Of a DNA stretch of 11,295 nt, positions 5,652-11,295 are shown in pieces; position 1 is the stretch's first letter, and every line of letters begins with the position of its first letter. The position numbers and the translations under genes are program-made. Location of the stretch: positions 1 to 11,295 of the forward strand of contig JAUXXN010000177.1 in NCBI GenBank assembly GCA_030684755.1, given 5' to 3'. Source of the stretch: Hydrogenophaga sp. (GTDB lineage: Bacteria; Pseudomonadota; Gammaproteobacteria; Burkholderiales; Burkholderiaceae_C). The notes under the pieces were generated by a model. The model ran no database searches. It worked only from the letters and a program-made list of their open reading frames with translations, and was not told the DNA's origin.

Positions 5652-6659
5652 TCAGAACGGTGGGTCGCCGTCGTCGCCCACGGCCGTCACGGCCGCGTGA
5701 CCGCTGCTGGCGCCGCTGGTGGTTGCGGTGGCAATGGGTGCATCGGCAGGCGCGGCACCAAAGGCCATTTCACCACCCAGTGCTTCGATCAGTTCGGGGA
5801 TGAGCTTGGTGAGTTCGCCGGTGGTCAGCGCCACATCGGTGTCAAAACCGCTTTCGTCGTCGCTGGCCCGGTCGTCAAACACACCTTCCAGAAAAGCCAG
5901 CTTCTTCAGTTGCAGCGCTTCGGTCAGCACAAAGCCAATGCGACCTTCCCAGCTCATGGCCAGGCGTGTGGGCAGCTTGCCCTCGGTGATGTGCTGGCGC
6001 ACCTCGTCGGTGGCGAGGTTGTGGCGGGTGAATTTCACCACGCTCTTTTCTTCGTCGCCCGACTTCAACTCGCACTCGCGCTCCACGCTGAAGCGGCCGG
6101 GCCATTCGTCGGGTGAGGTGGCCGACAACCACTGCGTCATGGCGGTCTGGGGTGTCATCTGGGTTTGCAGCAGCGTCACCGCCAGGTCGCTGAAGGCGTT
6201 CACCAGCGCGGTCACCAGTTCGTCGAGCTTGCCTTGGCTGCTGGCGTCGGTCACCAGCCAGCCGTTGGCTAGGTCGATCCAGACCCAGGTGGCGCCCCTG
6301 CGCGGGAAAGCTTGGGGCAGCAGCGCCAGCAGCGCGTCTTCACGCAGGGCCTTGGTTTCTTTTTTGCCGGGCTTGCGGCCGGTGGCGGCTTCAATGTGGT
6401 CGGCTTCTTCTTGCGCCTTTTCACGCACCACCGAGCCCGGCACGCTCTTGGTTTCGATCATCAGCTTCAAAATGCGCTGCCCGCCCACCGACTCCACCAG
6501 CGGGCCATGCCGCTGACCCCGGGGCTCGACCCAGCCCACCGACTTGTCTTGCGAGGCCCCGCAGGGTACAAAACGCGCCGCGTCCAGCGCGGCTTCCATC
6601 GCTTCCAACGTCACGTCCCAGCCGGGCGCGATGCGGTAGATCGTTACATTTTTGAACAC
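5652..6659 (-). CDS. rdgC: Recombination-associated protein RdgC
   Basis: RdgC is a nucleoid-associated, ring-forming dimer that binds double-stranded DNA without sequence preference and limits RecA function. The 335 residues start MFKNVTIYRI, matching the family's strand one, and continue with the typical LPQAFPRRGATWVWIDLANGWLVTDASS (114-141) and WEGRIGFVLTEALQLKKLAFLEGV (237-260). The last 35 residues or so are an Ala/Thr/Ser/Gly-rich tail longer than in E. coli (303 residues) and probably disordered. The start codon is GTG at 6657-6659, supported by AAGGA (6665-6669) 5 bases upstream. crcB follows 30 bases downstream on the same strand. The 106-base gap before rdgC carries hairpin repeats and a weak TATCAT element near 6741-6746 that could be a -10. 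Confidence 0.95.
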   Translation of the reverse strand: MFKNVTIYRIAPGWDVTLEAMEAALDAARFVPCGASQDKSVGWVEPRGQRHGPLVESVGGQRILKLMIETKSVPGSVVREKAQEEADHIEAATGRKPGKKETKALREDALLALLPQAFPRRGATWVWIDLANGWLVTDASSQGKLDELVTALVNAFSDLAVTLLQTQMTPQTAMTQWLSATSPDEWPGRFSVERECELKSGDEEKSVVKFTRHNLATDEVRQHITEGKLPTRLAMSWEGRIGFVLTEALQLKKLAFLEGVFDDRASDDESGFDTDVALTTGELTKLIPELIEALGGEMAFGAAPADAPIATATTSGASSGHAAVTAVGDDGDPPF

Positions 6660-6676
6660 GGATTTCCTTGGGTTGT

Positions 6677-6730
6677 GCCGGTGCGTCTGAGACCGGCGCC
6701 CGCTCCCGCCAGCGGGAGAGGGTTGGTGTG
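6677..6730. repeat. Interspersed hairpin repeat between pxpA and rdgC
   Basis: Two adjacent hairpins are present. GCCGGT/ACCGGC pairs at 6677-6682 and 6692-6697, and CTCCCGC/GCGGGAG pairs perfectly at 6703-6709 and 6712-6718 with a 2-base centre. They are followed by GAGGGTTGGTGTGAGGGG. This CTCCCGC...GCGGGAGAGGGTTGG-type block is, from memory, a common intergenic repeat in proteobacterial genomes. It sits after the pxpA stop and may terminate the lapAB-pxpBCA transcript, although no T-run follows. A further small dyad, CCCAG/CTGGG, lies at 6747-6763. Confidence 0.55.
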
Positions 6731-6765
6731 AGGGGCTTTGATGATACCCAGCCCAAACCTGGGGT

Positions 6766-7539
6766 TCAGGCCAGCGCGTTCAGCGGTGCCAGCTGGTAGC
6801 CAGCGGCTTCAAGCGCTGCGCGGAGCTGCTGCGCGCTCGCCACGGCGTCTTGCCCATCACCATGCACACAGATGCTGTCGATGCGGGTCGGCAGCCGCTG
6901 GCCGTCGGCGGTGACGATGCCTTGTGCGTCGAGCATGCGCAACACGTTTTGCACGCAGGCCTGAGCGCTGTGCAGTACGGCGCCCGGCTGCGAGCGCGGT
7001 GTAAGCTGGCCATCGCCCTGGTAAGTGCGGTCAGCAAACACTTCGCGGGCTACGCGCAGGCCAGCGGCCAGGCCCGCTGTTTCGAGTGCCGAGAGAGCGG
7101 GCGCGAGCAAGATGAGTTCGCGGTCCAGCGCCCGCACGGCCCGGGCCACGGTGGCGGCTACCTCGGCGTCGGCGCAGGCTATATTGCTCAGCGCGCCATG
7201 CGGTTTGACATGCGTGACCTGGCCCCCTTCGGCTGCGGCCATGGCTTGCAACGCGCCCACCTGGTACAGGATGGCGGCCTCCAGCTCTTTGGCCGACAGC
7301 TGCATGGCGCGCCGTCCAAAGCCTTGCAGGTCGGGAAACGCCGGGTGCGCGCCCAGGCTCACGCCGTTGGCCAGCGCCAGGCGCACGGTGTCGCGCATCA
7401 CCACCGGGTCGCCGGCGTGAAAGCCGCAGGCGATGTTGGCGCTGCCAATCAGTGGCAGCAGCGCCGCGTCATCGCCCATGCGCCAGGCGCCAAAGCTTTC
7501 GCCCAGGTCGGCGTTGAGGTTGAGGGTGGGTTGTGTCAT
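6766..7539 (-). CDS. pxpA: 5-oxoprolinase subunit A (LamB/YcsF family)
   Basis: PxpA works with PxpBC to hydrolyse 5-oxoproline to glutamate using ATP, removing the cyclised glutamine and glutathione by-product from the cytosol. The 257 residues show the family signatures in order: NADLGESFG (9-17), ANIACGFHAGDP (34-45), GAHPAFPD (63-70), VKPHGAL (111-117), the DRTYQGDGQLTPRSQPGA block (170-187) and CVHGD (224-228). Length is normal. One deviation is Ser118 where most relatives I recall have Tyr in HGALYN. It begins 12 bases after the pxpC stop on the same strand with only a weak ribosome-binding site, so coupled translation is likely. Confidence 0.95.
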   Translation of the reverse strand: MTQPTLNLNADLGESFGAWRMGDDAALLPLIGSANIACGFHAGDPVVMRDTVRLALANGVSLGAHPAFPDLQGFGRRAMQLSAKELEAAILYQVGALQAMAAAEGGQVTHVKPHGALSNIACADAEVAATVARAVRALDRELILLAPALSALETAGLAAGLRVAREVFADRTYQGDGQLTPRSQPGAVLHSAQACVQNVLRMLDAQGIVTADGQRLPTRIDSICVHGDGQDAVASAQQLRAALEAAGYQLAPLNALA

Positions 7540-7551
7540 GGGTGCTGTTTG

Positions 7552-8589
7552 TCAGGGTGTGGCGTGCAGCACGCCACTGATCAGGTTGGCGCCGTAAAGG
7601 GCGATTTCGTCCACGGTGCCCGGCGGCAGGTAGGCTTCACGGGTTTTGAGCCAGCGTTGCCATCGGTCTTGCTCGATCAGCAGCGCTCGGTGCGCCGTTT
7701 CCATGTTGACGCGCTCAAAGCGCACCCGTGTACCCGGAAGCAGGTGCGCCAGGCGGGGCAGGTCAGCGCTGACCACGGTGGCGATTTTCGGGTAGCCGCC
7801 CACGGTCTGGCCGTCGGCCAGCAGCACGATGGGTTGGCCATTGGCCGGCACCTGGATGGCGCCTGGCGCCACGCCGTCCGACACGATGTCGGCCGCCGCC
7901 GCGTTGACATGGGCCAGCGGCTGGCCCAACAACCGCAAGCCCATGCGGTCTTGCGCAGCGGTGGCTTCCCAGTCTTGGCTTAGAAACTGCGCAATGGCGT
8001 CAGCTGTGAAATGGTCCTGTTGGGGGCCGAGCAACACCCGTACCGGAGCTTCGTTGGTGGTCCATGGCGAGCGGCTGCGCCATTCTCTGGGGTCGGCCCC
8101 GCGCCACTGTCCGCAGGGCAGCAGGTCGCCAGTACGGAAGGCGCGGCCCAGCACGCCCGCCAGCCCGGCACGCCAGTAGCTGGAACGGCTGCCGAGCTGG
8201 GGTGGCACGAGCAGCCCACCGGCCACGGCCAGGTAGGCACAGCCGCTCTCCGCCGCGCCCAGTTGCAGCAGGTCGCCCTGTGGCAGCGTGGCACTGTGCC
8301 AGGCGGGTAGGGTACGGCGGCGGCCGTCGCTGCACAAGCAGATGGCGCTTGTGCGGCCCGCCAGTGCCACCCGCACGGGGCCGGATTGGACGCGCAACAC
8401 CGTGCCCATGCCGCGCAGTTCCAGCATGGCTGCGTCCAGGCTGTTGCCCAGCAGGGCGTTGGCGGCTTGCGCCATGGGCGCGTCGAGCCAACCGGATGGC
8501 GGCGTGCCGTGGTGCCGGTGGCCAGCGCGGCCACGGTCCTGCACGGTGGTGCCAATGCCGGGTTGCACGATCTCCAGTGCGCCGCTCAT
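7552..8589 (-). CDS. pxpC: 5-oxoprolinase subunit C (KipA-like, AHS2 domain)
   Basis: This is the larger of the two subunits that form the phosphotransfer part of bacterial 5-oxoprolinase. The 345 residues carry the AHS2 signatures: PGIGTTVQDRGR (10-21), AVAGGL and LGSRSSY (121-138), GPQQDHF (188-194), DRMGLRL (214-220) and a long conserved block IVSDGVAPGAIQVPANGQP (235-253) running to GGYPKIATV (264-272). It is related to KipA and to the urea carboxylase C-terminal domain. The usual annotation 'biotin-dependent carboxyltransferase' is misleading here, because pxpA and pxpB are adjacent. The start ATG overlaps the pxpB stop in ATGA (8586-8589), indicating translational coupling. Confidence 0.95.
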   Translation of the reverse strand: MSGALEIVQPGIGTTVQDRGRAGHRHHGTPPSGWLDAPMAQAANALLGNSLDAAMLELRGMGTVLRVQSGPVRVALAGRTSAICLCSDGRRRTLPAWHSATLPQGDLLQLGAAESGCAYLAVAGGLLVPPQLGSRSSYWRAGLAGVLGRAFRTGDLLPCGQWRGADPREWRSRSPWTTNEAPVRVLLGPQQDHFTADAIAQFLSQDWEATAAQDRMGLRLLGQPLAHVNAAAADIVSDGVAPGAIQVPANGQPIVLLADGQTVGGYPKIATVVSADLPRLAHLLPGTRVRFERVNMETAHRALLIEQDRWQRWLKTREAYLPPGTVDEIALYGANLISGVLHATP

Positions 8590-9347
8590 GGGTGGGGTGC
8601 CTTCAGAAAGGTTGCGCGCGGCAGGCCCTGGGCGATTTCGGTGGCGAGTGCGTCATGGGTCTGCCGGTCCACGGCGTGCCAGCGCACTTCGTCGCCGGCG
8701 CTGAGCATGGCCGGTTGGTCGGCCTGGCGCAGGTCGAACAACACCACCGGCGTGCGCCCGATCAAGTTCCAGCCACCGGGGCTTTCCCAAGGGTAAATAG
8801 AACACATTTCGCCCGCCACAGCCACGGACTGCGCGGGCACCCTCTGGCGCGGCTCGGTCAGGCGGGGCAGGTGCAGCTCGGGTGGCAGACCGCCCATGTA
8901 AGGGAAGCCGGGCTGAAAGCCCAGCATGTACACCCGAAAAGAGGCTTCCAGCAGGCGCTGAACCACCGCGTCGGTTGTCTGCCCTTTGGTCTCGGCCAGT
9001 CGGGCAAGGTCGGGTGCCAAGTCGACGTCGAAACACACCGGTAGGTGCCAGAGGCGGCCTTGCCGAACCTGGCTACTGTCCTCTTGCGCCCACTCCATCA
9101 GCCGCTTGCCGATGGCAGTGGCGTTGGCTGTGAAAGGGTCGTAGTGCACCGTCAACGAGCGGAAGGTGGGCACCACATCGATCAAGTCCGCCAGCAGCGG
9201 GTCCGAATGCCGAGCCTGTTCCAAGCGCTCAGCCAGCCCCATCACGCGGGCGTTGAGGTGCGGTGAAATGGATGCGCCCAGTTCCACAGTCCAAGCGGCG
9301 TCGCCCAATGGCAGTAGTCGAGGAGCAGGCACAAGCGGTTGAGCCAC
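8586..9347 (-). CDS. pxpB: 5-oxoprolinase subunit B (KipI-like, AHS1 domain)
   Basis: This smaller subunit pairs with PxpC. The 253 residues contain the AHS1 signatures MLGFQPGFPYMGGLP (141-155), PRQRVPAQSVAVAG (166-179) and ESPGGWNLIGRTP (188-200). The start codon is GTG at 9345-9347, chosen because homologues begin shortly before LLPLGDAAWTVEL. No clear Shine-Dalgarno sequence precedes it, and an alternative GTG five codons in has none either. It starts 24 bases after the lapB stop on the same strand, suggesting read-through from lapAB. The B-C-A order is the same as in E. coli. In isolation it could be called KipI, the B. subtilis kinase inhibitor, but the complete pxpBCA set favours 5-oxoprolinase. 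Confidence 0.93.
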   Translation of the reverse strand: MAQPLVPAPRLLPLGDAAWTVELGASISPHLNARVMGLAERLEQARHSDPLLADLIDVVPTFRSLTVHYDPFTANATAIGKRLMEWAQEDSSQVRQGRLWHLPVCFDVDLAPDLARLAETKGQTTDAVVQRLLEASFRVYMLGFQPGFPYMGGLPPELHLPRLTEPRQRVPAQSVAVAGEMCSIYPWESPGGWNLIGRTPVVLFDLRQADQPAMLSAGDEVRWHAVDRQTHDALATEIAQGLPRATFLKAPHP

Positions 9348-9371
9348 GGTGTGGGTGGCGGCAGCCGCTGG

Positions 9372-10517
9372 TTAGAGCTCTTCCACGCGGCGGGCCGGGT
9401 AGCTGTCCCAGGCCTGGCAGCCCGGGCACTGCCAGAAGTGTTGTCTGGCTTCGAAACCGCAGGCGGCGCAGCGGTACCGTTTGAGAGGGGCGCTTGCCTG
9501 CTCCAGCGTCGCCTGCACCCGGATTTTTGCGTTGGGTTCTGAAAGGGGTTCGCCTGCCAGCCATTGGGTGGCGATCACCAGCGAAGGCTCCCGCTCCAGA
9601 TGGCTCAGGTAGCGGGAACGGGCTGTTTGCGGGTCAGTACTCAGGCGTGCCAGCGCTTCGGTTACGTCCAGAGACGGTGCCCGGTCATGGCAAGCCTGAA
9701 GCAGCGCCAACGCTTGCGCTTGGTGGTCGGTTTGCTGGCCGAGGTCGGCTAGGGCGCTCGCGGCCAGGGGCATCCCTTGGGGGGCTTGTTGGCTGAGTTG
9801 AACCAGCGCGTCAAACGCGCCTGTGGCGTCACCGGTTTGAACCTTGAGGCTGGACAGTGCCATCCATCCCCGCGCCAACTGCGGTGCCATTTCCACAGCT
9901 TCAGCCAGCAGGCGGGCGGCCAAGGCTGCGTTACCGCTGCGCTGTGCTTGCTCGGCCTCTTCACAGAGGTAGTGCGCGAGCCGTGTGGTAAAGCTGCCCT
10001 GCTCGGCGGTTTCGAGTCGTTGCGCAATGCGTTTCGCCTGTCGCCAGTCGCGAGATCGCTCGTAAATGGCCAGCAGGGCCAGCAGTGCTTCGCCTTCAAA
10101 GGCTGAGCGTTCGAGCTTGTGCAGGGCGGCTTCTGCGCGGTCCAACAGGCCTGCTTTTAGAAAATCCAAAGCCAAAGCATGTTGGGCGCGGTCACGGTCT
10201 TTGCGGCTCAGGTCGGCACGAGCCAGCAGGTGTTCGTGCACCCGCACAGCGCGGTCGTAGTCACCCCGGCGGCGAAACAGGTTGCCCAGTGCAAAGTGCA
10301 GCTCGGCGGTGTCTGGGTCGCCTTGAACGGCTTCGATGAAGGCGTCAATGGCCTGGTCTTGCTGCTCGTTGAGCAGGTAGTTCAGTCCGCGAAAATAAGC
10401 CTTGGGCGCTTGTCGGCTTTCCAAACGCCACTGGCGCAGGTCCAACCGGGATGCGCCCCAACCCAAGGTAAACGCCAGCGGCAGACCCCAGAGCACCCAG
10501 GTCAGGTCAAAGTCCAT
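9372..10517 (-). CDS. lapB: Lipopolysaccharide assembly protein B (LapB/YciM)
   Basis: LapB is an inner-membrane, cytosol-facing scaffold that regulates LpxC turnover by FtsH and thereby lipopolysaccharide synthesis. The 381 residues have one N-terminal membrane helix (about 7-21) and a series of TPR helices from about residue 37 to 300, for example YFRGLNYLLNEQQDQAIDAF and AELHFALGNLFRRRGDYDRA. A C-terminal rubredoxin-like metal knuckle has Cys350-x2-Cys353 and Cys364-x2-Cys367 (CAAC...CPGC). Length matches E. coli LapB (389). The start overlaps the end of lapA by 11 bases. pxpB follows after 24 bases. Confidence 0.95.
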   Translation of the reverse strand: MDFDLTWVLWGLPLAFTLGWGASRLDLRQWRLESRQAPKAYFRGLNYLLNEQQDQAIDAFIEAVQGDPDTAELHFALGNLFRRRGDYDRAVRVHEHLLARADLSRKDRDRAQHALALDFLKAGLLDRAEAALHKLERSAFEGEALLALLAIYERSRDWRQAKRIAQRLETAEQGSFTTRLAHYLCEEAEQAQRSGNAALAARLLAEAVEMAPQLARGWMALSSLKVQTGDATGAFDALVQLSQQAPQGMPLAASALADLGQQTDHQAQALALLQACHDRAPSLDVTEALARLSTDPQTARSRYLSHLEREPSLVIATQWLAGEPLSEPNAKIRVQATLEQASAPLKRYRCAACGFEARQHFWQCPGCQAWDSYPARRVEEL

Positions 10518-10803
10518 GATGTGGATTGTTCGCGCTGGTCATGAAGGTGGAATCGGCGTTCACCGTGGCGTTGGCCTCCGTGTGTTGGCTCCGGATTTTC
10601 TTGGCCCTAAGCCACAAGGGCAACATAACGGCCACACCCAGGAACACGCCAAGCACGAGCACCATCAGCAAGACAAGCACCAGTGGCGCCTGCCAGCTAG
10701 CACCAAAAAACAGGCGCAACGTGACCGGTTCTTGGTTGTTCAGCGCAAAGGCGAACAGGACAAAAAAAATGGCTGCGTTGAGCAGCCACATCAGGTATTT
10801 CAA
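10507..10803 (-). CDS. lapA: Lipopolysaccharide assembly protein A domain protein (LapA, DUF1049)
   Basis: This small inner-membrane protein works with LapB. The 98 residues have two membrane helices (about 3-21 and 39-62) around LNNQEPVTLRLFFG, the family signature of a conserved NNxxPVxLxxF segment. The start is taken as TTG at 10801-10803 because AAGGGG (10809-10814) lies 5 bases upstream. The ATG four codons later (10789-10791) is 17 bases from it, too far. The frame is open further upstream to a Met at 10857, which would add 18 unrelated residues. The gene overlaps lapB by 11 bases and follows ihfB by 60 bases. The C-terminal 30 residues are polar and poorly conserved. Confidence 0.9.
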   Translation of the reverse strand: MKYLMWLLNAAIFFVLFAFALNNQEPVTLRLFFGASWQAPLVLVLLMVLVLGVFLGVAVMLPLWLRAKKIRSQHTEANATVNADSTFMTSANNPHHGL

Positions 10804-10808
10804 ATCAG

Positions 10809-10814
10809 CCCCTT
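10809..10814 (-). promoter_or_regulatory. Ribosome-binding site that fixes the TTG start of lapA
   Basis: AAGGGG on the minus strand is 5 bases from TTG 10803 and 17 from the next ATG, so it decides for the rare TTG start. Confidence 0.7.
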
Positions 10815-10826
10815 TGTGGAGGGTCG

Positions 10827-10857
10827 ATTGTAGCGATCCAGCCGCTGCACAGTGCAA
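10827..10857 (-). promoter_or_regulatory. Possible promoter for the lapA-lapB-pxpBCA unit
   Basis: On the minus strand, TTGCAC (10852-10857) and TACAAT (10827-10832) resemble sigma-70 -35 and -10 elements, with a long 19-base spacer. They lie in the 60-base gap between ihfB and lapA. The -35 box overlaps a TGCAC-A-GTGCA dyad (10846-10856). Confidence 0.4.
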
Positions 10858-10863
10858 ACGCCT

Positions 10864-11184
10864 TCATGCGGGATTTTGGGGTTCACGTCCCAGTATCTCT
10901 GCGGTTTTGGCGTCCACATGTTCTCGCAGGGCTTTGCCTGGCTTGAAGTGCGGCACACGTTTTTCCGGAATCATGACGCTCTCGCCCGAACGCGGGTTGC
11001 GGCCCATGCGGGGTGAGCGCCGGTTGATGGAGAAACTGCCAAAGCCCCGAATCTCGATTCTGTGGCCCTTCACGAGGGCATCCCCCATCGCATCGAGAAT
11101 CGTCTTGACGGCGAATTCTGCGTCACGGTGGGTGAGTTGGCCAAAACGGCTGGCCAAGGCTTCAACGAGGTCGCTGCGGGTCAT
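10864..11184 (-). CDS. ihfB: Integration host factor subunit beta
   Basis: IhfB pairs with IhfA to bend DNA sharply at specific sites, affecting transcription, replication and recombination. The 106 residues start with the canonical [14 protein letters not shown] and contain [10 protein letters not shown] (42-51), the beta-arm tip [10 protein letters not shown] (59-68) with the intercalating Pro64, and [11 protein letters not shown] (78-88). The C-terminal tail [12 protein letters not shown] is about 10 residues longer than in E. coli. No Shine-Dalgarno sequence precedes the ATG at 11182-11184; the upstream bases are TTTTCTCCCAGAC. It lies 75 bases after rpsA, the conserved order in proteobacteria. 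Confidence 0.95.
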   Translation of the reverse strand: MTRSDLVEALASRFGQLTHRDAEFAVKTILDAMGDALVKGHRIEIRGFGSFSINRRSPRMGRNPRSGESVMIPEKRVPHFKPGKALREHVDAKTAEILGREPQNPA

Positions 11185-11218
11185 GTCTGGGAGAAAACTC
11201 GATCAGGCTGGTGTTTTG

Positions 11219-11247
11219 AAACGGGTGGATGCTCACGCACCCACCCG
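11219..11247 (-). terminator. Hairpin between rpsA and ihfB
   Basis: On the minus strand an 11-bp stem (plus-strand 11222-11232 with 11237-11247), with one G-U pair and a 4-base loop, is followed by TTTCAAAA. The short T-run makes it a leaky terminator or attenuator rather than a strong one. It lies just after the rpsA stop and about 37 bases before ihfB. Confidence 0.5.
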
Positions 11248-11259
11248 GATTCAGTCAGC

Positions 11260-11295
11260 TCAGTTGTTGTTGTCGAGCTTGGCGCGCAGCAGGGC
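11260..11295 (-). CDS. rpsA: 30S ribosomal protein S1, last 11 residues (rest outside window)
   Basis: Only the end is present: ALLRAKLDNNN followed by a TGA stop at 11260-11262, open to the right edge. The GALLRAKLD-type ending is typical of betaproteobacterial S1, and its place directly before ihfB agrees. It is too short to judge anything else. Confidence 0.75.
   Translation of the reverse strand, partial: ALLRAKLDNNN

Noticed and set aside
6850..7983. Long plus-strand open frame opposite pxpA and pxpC (and similar ones at 1949-2770 and 8064-9044)
   Set aside because: These lie antisense to genes with complete family motifs and read as shadow translations without domains or ribosome sites.
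7552..9347. Allophanate hydrolase or urea carboxylase reading of the AHS1/AHS2 pair
   Set aside because: The two subunits are separate and immediately followed by pxpA, the standard 5-oxoprolinase set; no urea carboxylase domains are nearby.

Overview
The window looks like chromosome from a GC-rich betaproteobacterium of the Burkholderiales, most likely Comamonadaceae. The evidence is strong G/C bias at third codon positions, the rpsA-ihfB-lapA-lapB gene order, and two GC-rich interspersed hairpin repeats of a kind I associate with that family. This assignment is by inspection, with no database search. I found no tRNA, CRISPR, insertion sequence, phage or plasmid gene.

Left part, plus strand (1-1588): the 3' end of an FAD/NAD(P)H oxidoreductase, then a MoaD/ThiS-type sulfur carrier ending in Gly-Gly, an interspersed hairpin repeat, and a 99-residue protein of unknown function. 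A flavoprotein followed by a private MoaD-like protein suggests the tail of a tungsten/molybdenum enzyme operon, possibly an AorABC-type aldehyde oxidoreductase. The catalytic gene would lie left of base 1, so this is inference.

Sulfur island (1597-3972): a minus-strand pair encodes a type II sulfide:quinone oxidoreductase with a twin-arginine leader and a three-helix membrane protein resembling DUF5368. A divergent plus-strand gene encodes an OsmC-family thiol peroxidase. The 209-base region between them holds a perfect FNR/FixK-like dyad and a CsoR/CstR-like G-tract operator. Both are positioned to control a minus-strand promoter for the sulfide oxidase. This is the most interesting part of the window.

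Middle, minus strand (4048-6659): a 356-residue flavodoxin-fold oxidoreductase with a five-cysteine cluster, preceded by a perfect 10-bp dyad. Then come the fluoride channel gene crcB and the recombination-associated gene rdgC, transcribed rdgC to crcB.

Right part, minus strand (6766-11295): a tight run read from right to left as rpsA end, ihfB, lapA, lapB, pxpB, pxpC, pxpA. ihfB is a DNA-bending protein, lapAB control lipopolysaccharide assembly, and pxpBCA form the ATP-dependent 5-oxoprolinase. Gaps and overlaps from lapA to pxpA are -11, 24, -4 and 12 bases, so lapAB and the 5-oxoprolinase genes probably share a transcript. Several starts are non-ATG: TTG for lapA, GTG for rdgC and GTG for pxpB.
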